Source of the DNA: Muribaculaceae bacterium
Lineage (GTDB): Bacteria > Bacteroidota > Bacteroidia > Bacteroidales > Muribaculaceae
DNA length: 64,000 nucleotides
NCBI GenBank assembly: GCA_028689665.1
Contig: JAQVCR010000012.1
Coordinates: forward strand, 1-64,000
Reading direction: 5' to 3'
Shown: positions 8,172-19,100 of the stretch, one piece after another
Layout: every line of letters starts with the position of its first letter
Position numbering within the stretch: the first letter of the stretch is position 1
The notes under the pieces: model-generated
The model's database searches: none
What the model was told of the DNA's origin: nothing
Seen by the model: only the letters and a program-made list of their open reading frames with translations
Position numbers and translations under genes: made by a program

Positions 8172-8945
8172 ATGGACAATATTAACAGACTTAGAGAACT
8201 TCTCACCGACAAGCAGATAATCCCTTCTGATGATTGGATAGAAGAGATGCGTGAAAAATATCCATATTTCGTAACTCCTCTTATCTTGGAGCTGGAACGT
8301 AAAAATGCCGATGTAGCGCATCGAAATGCGTTGCTCTCTAATGTCGCACTTATGGCCGCCGACCGTGTGGCTTTAAGTAAAATTCTAGGTGATGATGCCG
8401 AGAAATTTGTAAATTTTTATCCACCTATCGAGCAACCCGAACAGCTCGACACCGACACTACAATAGATAAATTCCTTGATAAATATGGCAGTAGTGATTC
8501 TAATGAGGCAGATGCAATAGAGAATGCAATATTTAATCCTGTCCCCGACTATGCTCTGACTCTCGAAGATGATGACAGCACTTCGCTCGAGCCAAAAGAT
8601 GAACAAGATTCGATTATCAATTCATTCCTTGCCAAAGGAACAGCACAAATTTTACCTGATACAACACCGGTACCGCCGCCGATGCCTGTAGAATACTTAG
8701 AAGAACAAGAAGAACAAGAAGAAGTTGTCGAAGTGTCGGCTGCAATATCCAAACCGACATTTGAAGAAAGTGCAACACTCAGTGAAAGTCTGGCAAATGT
8801 GTATATAAAACAGAAGAAATATGCCAAAGCTTACGATATTCTTGATGAGATAAGTCGCAAATTCCCGGAAAGGAATGTACACATTGCCGATCAGCTACGA
8901 TTCTTAAAGAAATTGATAATCATAAAGGAGTATAAAGTAGGCTAA
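8172..8945 (+). CDS. Hypothetical protein with C-terminal TPR-like motif
   Basis: 257 residues, without signal peptide or membrane segment, so probably cytoplasmic. The middle (about 90-195) is acidic and of low complexity, with an EEQEEQEEVVEV stretch. The C-terminal 50 residues (SESLANVYIKQKKYAKAYDI) look like one tetratricopeptide repeat, a protein-binding fold. I recall the order activator-lptE-TPR protein-secG in related genomes; here no secG follows, as the next gene is a PAS kinase. The function is unknown. Confidence 0.75.
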   Translation: MDNINRLRELLTDKQIIPSDDWIEEMREKYPYFVTPLILELERKNADVAHRNALLSNVALMAADRVALSKILGDDAEKFVNFYPPIEQPEQLDTDTTIDKFLDKYGSSDSNEADAIENAIFNPVPDYALTLEDDDSTSLEPKDEQDSIINSFLAKGTAQILPDTTPVPPPMPVEYLEEQEEQEEVVEVSAAISKPTFEESATLSESLANVYIKQKKYAKAYDILDEISRKFPERNVHIADQLRFLKKLIIIKEYKVG

Positions 8946-9108
8946 AAGGTTAAAATTAAAAAGATTAGATGTATAGAGCATAAATTGGACTTAATAATTG
9001 TGAAATCAAAAATATATTGTAACTTAGCAAAGTAAAATCAACCTTAGCATATTTTAATTATATCAACAAAAGATATGATTATTATGAAAATTTAAAATAC
9101 ACTTTATA

Positions 9109-12100
9109 ATGCCAGTTGAAACAGCAAAAAATAAAGTTCCATTTTATCAAACGTGGATGACAATTGTATATAATTCTGATTTACAAATTATTGAAATCAT
9201 AAATCCACAGCATTGTATGTTGCTTTCGCATCCTGCCGATTCCATTCTTGGCTTGAACCCCGAAGAATTAGAGCAAATCACCGAAGGTCCAAACAAAGAG
9301 TCGGCACATATAATAGCAAAGAATGTGCGTCGTGCTATGGCTCAAAACCGCAATGTGTATTTTGAATATGCAACAGCTCACAACGACGGCACCACCACCT
9401 ATGCAGTGTGCTATGCCGAGAAAGCTCCCGACGGAAATCTGTATTTTAATGTAATCAAAATCGACGAAGAGAATATCTTTGAAGCGCGCGCCGGATTTAC
9501 TAACTATGTGATCAACACCACCATGAATAATATCTCGGTGGGGGTGTATATGCGACATATTAGTGATAAAGGCAAGAAAAAATATATACTATTCAACGAC
9601 GTCGTTAAAAGTCTTTATGAGTCCGATGATATTCAATCGTCGGAGCATTGGAATCAAGCCGACGAAGACTTAGCCGATGAGAAGGCTTTAGAGCTACGCG
9701 ACCCGATTAAAATAGAAAAGGTGCTGCGCGACAGCGACGGAAACATAAAGAGGTGGCTGGTAGTAACCAAAAAGAAGATTAACAGTCGCGCGTCGGGAAT
9801 GTATGTAATCACCACCGTTATAGATATCACAAAGCGTCGAGAGAACGAAATATTGATTGAAAAGCAATTTGCGTTGCTCGATTCTATGTATGAGCATCTG
9901 CCCGAAGGCATTTTGATTTACTCTCGCGATGGCAAGCTGATCACTTACAATAAGAAGATTGTCGATCTGTTAGGCGTTGAAGATGCTAAATCGGTGCTGA
10001 AACGAAATGTTTTTGATGAGCCATACGTCCCCGAAGATATAAAGCAAAAACTACGAGCCGGACAGAACAGTGAGTACGAAATAACTTACGACTTTAGCAA
10101 AACGGAGAATTTGGATCTCCTAAATGTGCAAAAAGGCAGAAGAATATTGGCTATAAAGGCTGTTGTAGTAAGAAATAGCAAAGGTGAAATCGACGGCTAT
10201 TTGCAGATTTGTGAAGATATAACCGATAAGCGTACCACCGAACGTGCGCTGCAAGAAAAGCACAAACTAATAGACACAATATATAATACTATCCCAATGG
10301 GGATAGAACTATATGATAAAAAAGGAACGTTACTAGAATTTAATGACTACAACACACAGCTCATGGGCTTTAAAGACAAGAGCGAAATTGTGGGCATAAA
10401 TCTATACGACGATCCAAATATACCTGAAGATGTAAAAGAAGGTATCCGAAAAGGTAACAATATAGATATAACGCAGGAATATAATTATGAACTAGCGAAG
10501 CAAGACTTCTATGATTCGACAAATGAAGGCTCTAAATTCCTGAATATAAAGTCGGCAGTAATTCATAACGAGGCCGACGAAATTAGTGGGCATCTGTTGG
10601 TATATCAAGATCGCACCCAAGATGTTAATCGAGAGCGATTACTAGAAGAGACTCTGGCAAAATTCTCCTCAATGTTCTCCTCGATGATGAATGGAGTGGA
10701 ATATTATAGTGCCGACGGCAAGTTATTAGATTGCAACAATGCCGATTTACGCATTTTTGGTATCGACAAAAAAGAAGAATTTCTGAGCGGAAAAGTAAAT
10801 ATCTTTGATAATCCCAATGTAAAGAAAGAGGATCTGCTCAAAGTCAAGAAAGGCGAAGTGTTAAGGCTAAAGATCTTGTACGACTTTGATAAAGTAAAAC
10901 ATCACAACTATTTCTCATCTACAAAGCGTGGTAAAATTGCGCTTGATGTAATTGTGTCGCCTATAATCACCGACGATAATGAGCATCTGGGCTATACTGT
11001 CGAGATAGAAGATATTACCGAGCGAGTAGCTAACGACAGAAAACTTAAAGAAAGCCTGACTAAATTTTCGTCAATGTTCAGCTCTATGACAAATGGAGTG
11101 GAAATATATGATAAAGACGGAATATTAATAGATTGCAACGACGCCGATATGAAAATATTCGGAGTCGCAAATAAAAGCAATTTTGTTAACGGCAATGTAG
11201 CACTTTTCAACAACCCCAATATAAAGAAAGTAGATGTGGAAAAACTACTTCGCGGCGAGATGGTAACATTAAGTATGACTTACGATTTCGACGTGGTAAA
11301 AGAGAGAGATTACTATATCACACAGAAAAGAGGGAAGATACATCTTGATATCAATGTTGCGCCAATGATAGTAGGCGAGAACGACTTTATAGGTTATATA
11401 GTAGAAATGAACGATGTAACTGAAAAAGTGAATCGCGAGCGACTATATGAAGAGACGGCAATAAAACTGTCGGCAATGTTCAACTCTATGACAAATGGCG
11501 TAGAGATATACAACAAAGATGGTGTGATGATCGATTGCAACGATGCCGATATTAAAATCTTTGGCATAGAGCATAAAGAAGATTTAATAAATAGTGCAAT
11601 ATCAATATATGATAATCCCAATGTGCCTTATGAGAGCCTAAGCAGCCTGTTAAAGGGAGAATCGTTATCGGTAAAGATTGAATACGACTTTGAAACGATA
11701 AAAGCCACTAAATATTTCCCTACAAGTAAGTCGGGCAAGATATTTATTCAGGTGAAATTCTCGGCAATGTATGATAACAATAATGAGTTTATGGGTTATG
11801 TAGCCGAAATCGACGATATTACCGATATTACATTAAAAGACATTGAGCTAAAGAACACGCAGCGAGAGTTGAGTCTGGCAATGGAAGCCGGCAAGATATC
11901 GGCATGGAACTATGATGTGAAATCTAATAGTTTTGTCGTGCTAAACAATAATGAGCTATCCGGGAAAAGTATATCGTGGAATCAAATTTTAAATGTAGTA
12001 TGTCAAGAAGATTATGAGCTGATTTCTACAACATTCAATGCTATTAAAAGCGGCGAGAAAGATAATGCGAAAATCGTACTTAGAGATAGCGAAGAAGGAG

Positions 12101-14460
12101 AGAATCAACACTACTTTGAGGTAAATATGATAGCCAGCAATGTCGGAGGGGAAGTAATATCTATTCTTGGAACACAGAAAGACATAACCGACGATGTGCT
12201 ATTGAAGAAAGAGCTTGAAGATTCTTATCGCCAAGTGTCGCTGATTACTGATAATCTCATTTCGGGTATGGTGTATATATCGACCGATTATACAGTGGTG
12301 TGGAAAAAATTGTCGCCATTAAGGAATCTTGCCAGAGCAGAAAAATATGAGGTAGGGAAAAAATGCTACGAGAACGTATTTGGACGCACTTCGCCGTGTG
12401 AAAAATGTGTAATTAAAAAAGTTGTAGAGGCTCAAGGGCGTTCTATGATAACTCAAATAGAAGACGACGGCACAGTGTTTAATATCACCGGAGATAGAGT
12501 GAGAGATAAGCAAGGAAGCACATTGGGCTATATCTGTCGATTAGACGATGTAACCAGCGAGTATAATCATAAGAAAGAGATAGAGCAAGGGCGCAAGAAT
12601 TTAAGTCTTGCACTCGATGCCGGAAATGTAGCGGCGTGGATATATAATGTTGACACTAAAATGTTCAACACATTGCAAGGCGATGCTATCGCCGGAAAGG
12701 GGGTAACCATGGAAGAAAATCAAAAAATGATTCACCCCGACGATTGTCAACGGCAAATTGATATATTAGATTCTGTTATTAGAGGAAAGCAAGAAAGAGC
12801 CGAAACAGTGTTTAGGTACATTCATTCCGATGGAAAATATCATCATTATGAGAGTAAGATGATAGCTAAACGTGATCGAAACGGCAAATTAATAGGCATT
12901 ACAGGAACACAGAAAGATATAACCGACCAGATTGAATATCAGCAACAGCTTGTAAGCCTAAAAGAAGAGGCAGTAACTGCCAATAAGATACTTAATCAGA
13001 TACTGGATAATATTCCGGGTGTGCTGTATGTTAAAAATGCCAGCGACAACTATCGCTTTGTGCTAGTGAATCAAGGGCTTTGCGACTATGTAGGCAGACC
13101 TTATGATCAGGTAGTAGGACATTTTGACAGTGAAATGTTTGAGGTTAATAACTCCGAAAAATTCAACTACTACGATAAATTGGTTGCAGAGACCGGAAAG
13201 TCATATTCCTACGACGAATGTGTTACACTTAATGGAGATTCGACCTATTGGCGCATCTATAAATCGCCACTGAAGATGCAGAATGGAGATATTTATACTG
13301 TCGGAATTGCAGTCGATATATCCGAGACAATGAATGCAAACAAAAATCTACAGCTGGCGCGTAAACAAGCCGAGACCAACAGTCAGATACTTAATGAGAT
13401 TATCGACTGCGTGCCGGGAGCAATGTATATAAAAGATACATCTGAAGAATTTAAATATATCAAAGTTAATGAAGCATTCTGCCAAGTAGTGGGTAAAACG
13501 AAATATCAAATCTTAGGACATAATGATTATGAGGTGTTTGATATTGACTCGGCAAATAAATTTAGAGAATACGACTTGAGGCTAATAAGTGGCACTAATA
13601 CCGTGAGCTACGATAATGTAGTCGATGTGAACGGACGCAAAGCCTATTGGACAGTAAGCAAGTCGCGAATAACCACGCAAGACAATAATAGTATAATTCT
13701 AGGTGTCGCATCAAATATCACCGAATTATATCTTATAAATCAAGAGTTGGAAAAGGCACGGCAGGCAGCCGAGCTATCCGACAAACTTAAATCGGCGTTC
13801 CTCGCAAATATGAGCCACGAGATTCGCACACCACTTAATGCAATTGTAGGCTTCTCGGAATTGCTATTAAGTACCGACGATAAAGAAGAAGGTAAAGAAT
13901 ATTCTAATATTATAAATACCAACAGCGACTTGCTGCTACGGCTTGTAGGCGATATTCTTGACTTATCTAAGATAGAGTCGGGGCTGATCGATCTTCGTGC
14001 AACCGATGTCGATGTGAGTGTCGCTTTCAATGAGACATTTGCCTCGCTTAAGAATCACTTTAAGAACCCGGAAGTTGAGCTAAAGGGCATAAATCCATAT
14101 AAAAAGTGTGTTGTAAACATAGACAAAAACAGAATGCTCCAAATTGGAACAAACTTTGCCACAAATGCAATGAAATACACAAAGAGTGGCGAGATTGTTA
14201 TCGGTTATGAATACATAGATGGAGGATTGCAGATATATGTTAAAGACACCGGTATCGGAGTAAAAAAAGAGAAACAACCAATGCTGTTTAAGCGATTTGC
14301 TAAGCTCGACGACTTTGCGCAAGGCACCGGGCTGGGGCTGGCAATTTGCAAGGCTATCGTCGATGCTAATGGTGGCAAGATAGGATATGAGAGTGAGGAG
14401 GGAGTAGGCTCTACTTTCTGGGCTTGGCTTCCATGCGAGCTGAAAGAGATGGAGCAATAA
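9109..14460 (+). CDS. Giant soluble histidine kinase with about twelve PAS modules
   Basis: 1783 residues, no signal peptide or membrane segment. By eye about twelve PAS-like modules of roughly 125-135 residues run from residue 13 to 1550. Modules at about 516-646, 650-783 and 785-910 are near-copies (each with FNSMTNGVEIY- and DCNDAD-like blocks), a recent internal triplication. Modules near 920-1040 and 1161-1290 resemble each other (GTQKDIT end), as do 1290-1422 and 1423-1550 (PG-hYhK). The module at about 1040-1160 has Cys1086, Cys1097 and Cys1100, a CxxC-type set that could bind metal or sense redox. The kinase core follows: H box SHEIRTP with His1570, N box FATNAMKYT, then DTGIGV and GTGLGLAI. 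No receiver domain and no response regulator are nearby. A weak -7 (TAACTTAG, 9020-9027) precedes it. Confidence 0.92.
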   Translation: MPVETAKNKVPFYQTWMTIVYNSDLQIIEIINPQHCMLLSHPADSILGLNPEELEQITEGPNKESAHIIAKNVRRAMAQNRNVYFEYATAHNDGTTTYAVCYAEKAPDGNLYFNVIKIDEENIFEARAGFTNYVINTTMNNISVGVYMRHISDKGKKKYILFNDVVKSLYESDDIQSSEHWNQADEDLADEKALELRDPIKIEKVLRDSDGNIKRWLVVTKKKINSRASGMYVITTVIDITKRRENEILIEKQFALLDSMYEHLPEGILIYSRDGKLITYNKKIVDLLGVEDAKSVLKRNVFDEPYVPEDIKQKLRAGQNSEYEITYDFSKTENLDLLNVQKGRRILAIKAVVVRNSKGEIDGYLQICEDITDKRTTERALQEKHKLIDTIYNTIPMGIELYDKKGTLLEFNDYNTQLMGFKDKSEIVGINLYDDPNIPEDVKEGIRKGNNIDITQEYNYELAKQDFYDSTNEGSKFLNIKSAVIHNEADEISGHLLVYQDRTQDVNRERLLEETLAKFSSMFSSMMNGVEYYSADGKLLDCNNADLRIFGIDKKEEFLSGKVNIFDNPNVKKEDLLKVKKGEVLRLKILYDFDKVKHHNYFSSTKRGKIALDVIVSPIITDDNEHLGYTVEIEDITERVANDRKLKESLTKFSSMFSSMTNGVEIYDKDGILIDCNDADMKIFGVANKSNFVNGNVALFNNPNIKKVDVEKLLRGEMVTLSMTYDFDVVKERDYYITQKRGKIHLDINVAPMIVGENDFIGYIVEMNDVTEKVNRERLYEETAIKLSAMFNSMTNGVEIYNKDGVMIDCNDADIKIFGIEHKEDLINSAISIYDNPNVPYESLSSLLKGESLSVKIEYDFETIKATKYFPTSKSGKIFIQVKFSAMYDNNNEFMGYVAEIDDITDITLKDIELKNTQRELSLAMEAGKISAWNYDVKSNSFVVLNNNELSGKSISWNQILNVVCQEDYELISTTFNAIKSGEKDNAKIVLRDSEEGENQHYFEVNMIASNVGGEVISILGTQKDITDDVLLKKELEDSYRQVSLITDNLISGMVYISTDYTVVWKKLSPLRNLARAEKYEVGKKCYENVFGRTSPCEKCVIKKVVEAQGRSMITQIEDDGTVFNITGDRVRDKQGSTLGYICRLDDVTSEYNHKKEIEQGRKNLSLALDAGNVAAWIYNVDTKMFNTLQGDAIAGKGVTMEENQKMIHPDDCQRQIDILDSVIRGKQERAETVFRYIHSDGKYHHYESKMIAKRDRNGKLIGITGTQKDITDQIEYQQQLVSLKEEAVTANKILNQILDNIPGVLYVKNASDNYRFVLVNQGLCDYVGRPYDQVVGHFDSEMFEVNNSEKFNYYDKLVAETGKSYSYDECVTLNGDSTYWRIYKSPLKMQNGDIYTVGIAVDISETMNANKNLQLARKQAETNSQILNEIIDCVPGAMYIKDTSEEFKYIKVNEAFCQVVGKTKYQILGHNDYEVFDIDSANKFREYDLRLISGTNTVSYDNVVDVNGRKAYWTVSKSRITTQDNNSIILGVASNITELYLINQELEKARQAAELSDKLKSAFLANMSHEIRTPLNAIVGFSELLLSTDDKEEGKEYSNIINTNSDLLLRLVGDILDLSKIESGLIDLRATDVDVSVAFNETFASLKNHFKNPEVELKGINPYKKCVVNIDKNRMLQIGTNFATNAMKYTKSGEIVIGYEYIDGGLQIYVKDTGIGVKKEKQPMLFKRFAKLDDFAQGTGLGLAICKAIVDANGGKIGYESEEGVGSTFWAWLPCELKEMEQ

Positions 14461-14510
14461 CCCGGCGCATAGCACAAGCAGGTTGCAGTGTGCGTGGTTG
14501 GTGATGTGTT

Positions 14511-15428
14511 TTAATCGAGGTGATTTAGGTTGCGCTTTAGGTTGACTAGCTTTGCACGTTTCACTGCGCTGTGGCGAAAGATATTGCGAAAATCGTCGTC
14601 GCTCATTGCCGATATTGCTTCTTTGTCGAGAGCAAGAAATTCTTCCGACGGCTTAAAATCCAAAACTTTAGTCGCTTCTTTTCCTCTATTGTGTGGGCAA
14701 GCCTGCTGACACATGTCGCAGCCATAAATGCGCTTTCCTAATCTTAAATCGTCGGGCAAATCGCCATGGTATTCAATTGTCAAGCACGACAGACATTTAC
14801 GTGCATCGCAAGCACCATCTTCGTTGAGTGCATGTGTGGGGCAACAAGCTACACATCGCCTGCAATTCCCGCAAGTGTAATCACACGGCTTGTCCGACGG
14901 TATTTCGAGAGTGGAAATGATAAATCCAAGAAAGAAATACGAACCTTTTCCCGGCAGTATTAGTTGATTATTGCGTGCGACAAATCCTATTCCGGCACGT
15001 TGAGCCCAGTATCGCTCTCGCAGGGGCGCAGTGTCGACGCATACGCGCGAGCGAGCATCGAATGTATCATCTATATATTTAGCGACTATGTTGAGCTTCT
15101 CTCGCACCACTTCGTGGTAATCTCTACCGTAGGCATAATATGCAAATTGAGGCACATCGCGAGGCTGAAGCACAGCAGGGTAATAATTAAGAGCGACAGC
15201 AATAATTGATTTGGCTCCGTCGAGCAGCTTGCGAGGGTCGCAACGCACGTCGTGGTAGCGTTCGAGATATTTCATTTCATAGTGCTTCGATGCTTCAATC
15301 CAACGGTCATATTGCATAACAGCCTCGTCTGACACAGGTAATGCCTCAGTAAATCCGCAAGCTTCGAATCCTGCATCAATTGCAAACTTGCGTATGTCTT
15401 CTTTATTCTGCCGGGATAATTCGTTCAA
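14511..15428 (-). CDS. queG: Epoxyqueuosine reductase
   Basis: 305 residues. QueG reduces epoxyqueuosine to queuosine in the wobble position of Asp, Asn, His and Tyr tRNAs, using cobalamin and two 4Fe-4S clusters. The cluster ligands are clear: a CxxCxxC pattern followed by CP (near 185-198) and CDMCQQACP (near 240). The N-terminal half holds the cobalamin-binding domain. The length is slightly short of the E. coli protein, as usual when the C-terminal HEAT-like part is missing. The first 26 bp overlap the end of the polysaccharide deacetylase gene, so the two are translated from one message. Confidence 0.95.
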   Translation of the reverse strand: MNELSRQNKEDIRKFAIDAGFEACGFTEALPVSDEAVMQYDRWIEASKHYEMKYLERYHDVRCDPRKLLDGAKSIIAVALNYYPAVLQPRDVPQFAYYAYGRDYHEVVREKLNIVAKYIDDTFDARSRVCVDTAPLRERYWAQRAGIGFVARNNQLILPGKGSYFFLGFIISTLEIPSDKPCDYTCGNCRRCVACCPTHALNEDGACDARKCLSCLTIEYHGDLPDDLRLGKRIYGCDMCQQACPHNRGKEATKVLDFKPSEEFLALDKEAISAMSDDDFRNIFRHSAVKRAKLVNLKRNLNHLD

Positions 15429-16023
15429 AATTATATCCTTTTTTCAACAGCCACTCAATCGAGAGAGGCAACGCATATTTTAAATTTTTTTCTGCTTTTA
15501 GAGAGTCGTGAAATACTATGATTGAGCCTTTTCGGGCATAGCGTCGAACGTTTCGGAATACCTGTTCGCCATTTTGTTTCTTACTATAATCGCGTGAAAC
15601 CAAGTCGTACATAATAATGGTAAAATGCTCTTTAAGTATGCGGGCTTGTTTCCATCTTATAAGTCCGTGAGGAGGGCGAAATAAAGCACTTTTTATGTAT
15701 TCGTCGGCTTTCATTACATTTTTGAGGTAGGTGTGTGTGGTAACTTTCGAGCCTTGCAGGTGATTATATGTGTGATTTCCTACGCAGTGTCCGCGACGTT
15801 TCACCTCTTCAAACAGTTCCGGATTACGCATTACATTTTCTCCTACACAGAAAAAAGTTGCCTTAATTCCATATTTATCCAGTAAATCGAGTACCCACGG
15901 GGTAACTTCGGGTATCGGGCCGTCATCAAATGTGAGATAGACCGATTTTTTCTTCTTCATTATTCTCCATACGCCTTCGGGGAAGAGCATTCGGTAAAAT
16001 AATGGCGGTCGTTCAATTAGCAA
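15403..16023 (-). CDS. Polysaccharide deacetylase (NodB-homology) family protein
   Basis: 206 residues. The carbohydrate esterase 4 motifs are visible: TFDDGP (Asp-Asp near residue 32), the metal site H(S/T)xxH as HTYNH near 84, and FRPPHG near 115. The family removes acetyl groups from chitooligosaccharides, peptidoglycan or surface glycans. There is no signal peptide, although the hydrophobic N-terminus (RPPLFYRMLFPEGVWRI) is the form usual in Bacteroidota homologues. It ends 26 bp inside queG. A terminator separates it from the gene before, yet no good promoter fits in the short gap, so some readthrough is likely. Confidence 0.88.
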   Translation of the reverse strand: MLIERPPLFYRMLFPEGVWRIMKKKKSVYLTFDDGPIPEVTPWVLDLLDKYGIKATFFCVGENVMRNPELFEEVKRRGHCVGNHTYNHLQGSKVTTHTYLKNVMKADEYIKSALFRPPHGLIRWKQARILKEHFTIIMYDLVSRDYSKKQNGEQVFRNVRRYARKGSIIVFHDSLKAEKNLKYALPLSIEWLLKKGYNFERIIPAE

Positions 16024-16043
16024 AACAATAAATGAATTTGGTT

Positions 16044-16094
16044 TTAAAAAAATATAGATACTCGAACGCTATGACAGCGTTCGGAGTATCTATA
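16044..16094 (-). terminator. Strong terminator after the DUF2723 gene
   Basis: On the minus strand a 19-bp stem (arms 16075-16094 and 16052-16070, one bulged base) is followed by seven T (16045-16051 read in reverse). It lies just after the DUF2723 stop and before the deacetylase start. Confidence 0.85.
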
Positions 16095-16102
16095 TACTAT
16101 AA

Positions 16103-19100
16103 TTATTCTCCTTCGTTGCCTTTCAGCTGCGTGAGAACTCGGTCGAGATTTACGCCCTTAGCCGACACTTTACCCATAAGCGATTTCAGCCCTTCTTCAT
16201 TTGTTGCTGAAGCATATAGCTTAATTAGCTCGGCAAAATAACGTTGGTCGATATATTTGTCGGTATTCGACAGGCGTGAATAATATGTTGGCGACAGACT
16301 TTGATAATATCTCAGATATTCGCTATATCTAATTATCTCGTTGTCGAGCAGTTGCATTGCATCTTTAATGTCTGATTTATCGGATGAGGCTTTGCCTAGA
16401 AGCATATAAGTTTCGGCTACGCGATAACCCATCTGCACTGAATACGGCACATTAAATACCGGCAACTTTTGCTCCATTAGTTTAAGCGATTTGCGTGCCA
16501 TATCGTAACGCTGAGCCGCATATTCTTTCAATTGTTTAGATTGAGTTTCTGTTATGCTACCATCTTTGACCATTTCGCTTGCAGTCAAGCCTTCTAGGAT
16601 TAAGCTGTAAGCTAAGTCGCAAATTGCGCTGCGATGTGTAGTTACCATTCTGCCTACAGTCTCGTCGATATAAAGCTGATTGTCGACAGTGGCATTTTCA
16701 AGCCCTCCCCAACGGAATTTATTCATTACGATGTCGTACATCTTGTCGGTGTTCACTGCATATTCTCCATTTACACTTTGTTGCAGCATTGGAGTTACCT
16801 CGTAAGCAAGACCGGTAGAGCTCATATAAGGCATAAGTCCTAAATAGTATTTCTCGGGTACGGTCATTGCGAAGTATATTGGTCGTTTCCACCCGTTGGC
16901 GGCGTTAGATGCAAGAATATCCAGCGATACTACTTTGCTCGAGCTCAACGCTCCGTCGGCTGCCGTGTATTCTTCTTCAAGCATATTCATATTTATAGCT
17001 TCAAGAATAGAGTCTTTATCCTCGGCTGAGACAATACCATTCTTCACAACACCCTCTTTGTCGATTGGAATATACATTACCGGATAACGCATTTCGGGCA
17101 ATCTCCATTGATTATTTTTATAGTTGGGGCTGTAAAGGTCTTTAAGCGACTTTAATGCTGATACCGGAGTGATATCGGGGTCGATGAAATAGTTGTATTG
17201 TCGTTCGCTATATGCAAATGTAGTGTTGTCGGCAAGCATTGGCAGAGCCTCGCTTTCGTAGGCTTGACGATGCATCTGTGCAATATACCAATCGGTTGCA
17301 AGATAGCTTAGATTGACTACTCGCACGTCGGTGCGATAGCCTTCAACCTCTTGGGCATACCATAAGGGGAATGTATCGTTGTCGCCATTTGTGAATATAA
17401 TACCATTCTGTCCTACACTCGAAAGATAGTTCATACCAAAATCGCGTGCGGCATAGCGTCCCGAGCGATCGTGGTCGTCCCACGTCTGGCTCACCATCTG
17501 CAATGGCACGATAATACCAAGCGCACATGCCACAATTGCTACTGCAAGCGATTTGTTTCCATCTTCGCATTGTTGCGTTGCATTGATTTTCTTTGATTCT
17601 TTCTTATTTATGGCTTTCAATATCATATACCATAGTCCGGCAACGCCCATTCCTATCCATATTGCGAAGGCGTAGAACGAACCTGCATAAGCGTAGTCGC
17701 GCTCGCGAGGCTGTCCCGGTGTCTGATTAAGATATAATACGATTGCAAGTCCTGTCATAAAGAACAAGAAGAATATTACCCAGAATTGTTCTATTCCACG
17801 CTTGCCCGAATATGCTTGCCATAGCAAACCTATAATACCGAGCAATAGTGGAAGCAAGAAGAATACATTGTGTCCTTTGTTGCCTTCGCCCAAGTCGTTG
17901 GGTAGCAATGATTGGTCGCCAAGTCGAGGTGAATCGAGAAATGGTATTCCACTTATCCAATTACCGTGAGTAATCTCTCCCGAGCCTTGAATGTCGTTTT
18001 GTCGACCTGCAAAATTCCACATAAAATATCGCCAATACATATAATTGAGCTGATAGTCGACGAAGAATTGTATGTTTTCAAAGAATGTAGGTTTTACCTT
18101 AGGGGCTGTGGCAATAGTCTTGCCGTCGGCATCAACACGTGTGGTTGCATTTACCGAAGTCCCTGTCATTCCTGTCCATTCCATATATTGACGTGCCGAA
18201 AGCCCTTCATACATTCGCGGGAATAGCATATTTAGCTCGGGCGACATCACATATTCTTCGTCATAACCCAAGAATTTATATCTGTCGGGCTGGTCGGGCG
18301 AAGTCTTAACTTCTTTGGCATAGAGTGCTTTGCCTTGATTTGTCAATGGCTTATGTGTGCCGTCTTTTTGTTCTTGATACACTACGCTGGCATTAAATGT
18401 CTGTCCGTATATTAGCGGACGGTTTCCATATTGCTCGCGATTAAGATAGCTGCCTAAAGCAAATACGTTGTCGGGCGAGTTTTGGTCCATTGGTGTCTGA
18501 GCGTTCGAGCGAATTAATATCAGCGCATAAGAAGAATAGCCGATAAAAATCACTAAAATACTCATTATCACAAGATTGAAAATGCGAACCGGTATGCGTT
18601 TGCATATCATGAACAGATATATTATCAATCCGGCTGTGAGAAGCACCGGAAGTACCCAGCCACTGCCAATAAACAGCATTCCCGAGAAGAAAATACTCAG
18701 CAAGAACGAAATCTTTATAAGTAGCGGATTGCGTTGTTTATAAAGCTCATAAATGCACCATGCAAAAAGAGCCAAATCGAGAACCAAATATAGCAGCACT
18801 CCCGAATTAAAGGGCAATGATAGCGAGTTAACACAAGTCAACTCAAACCATTGTGCCACTTTTACAAATCCCGGTACCAAGCCATAAAGGATAAGCACGA
18901 TTATTGCAAACGAAGCAAGAAGAGCAAGCAACGAACCTTTAACGTTGGTCTCTTTCCACTTTTTATAATAGAATACAAGTACGATAGCAGGAATACAAAG
19001 CAAGTTAAGCAAGTGTACAGCCACCGAAATACCTATTACATAGGCAATTAATATAAGATAGCGATCGGAATGAGGATCATCGGCACGATTCTCCCATTTC

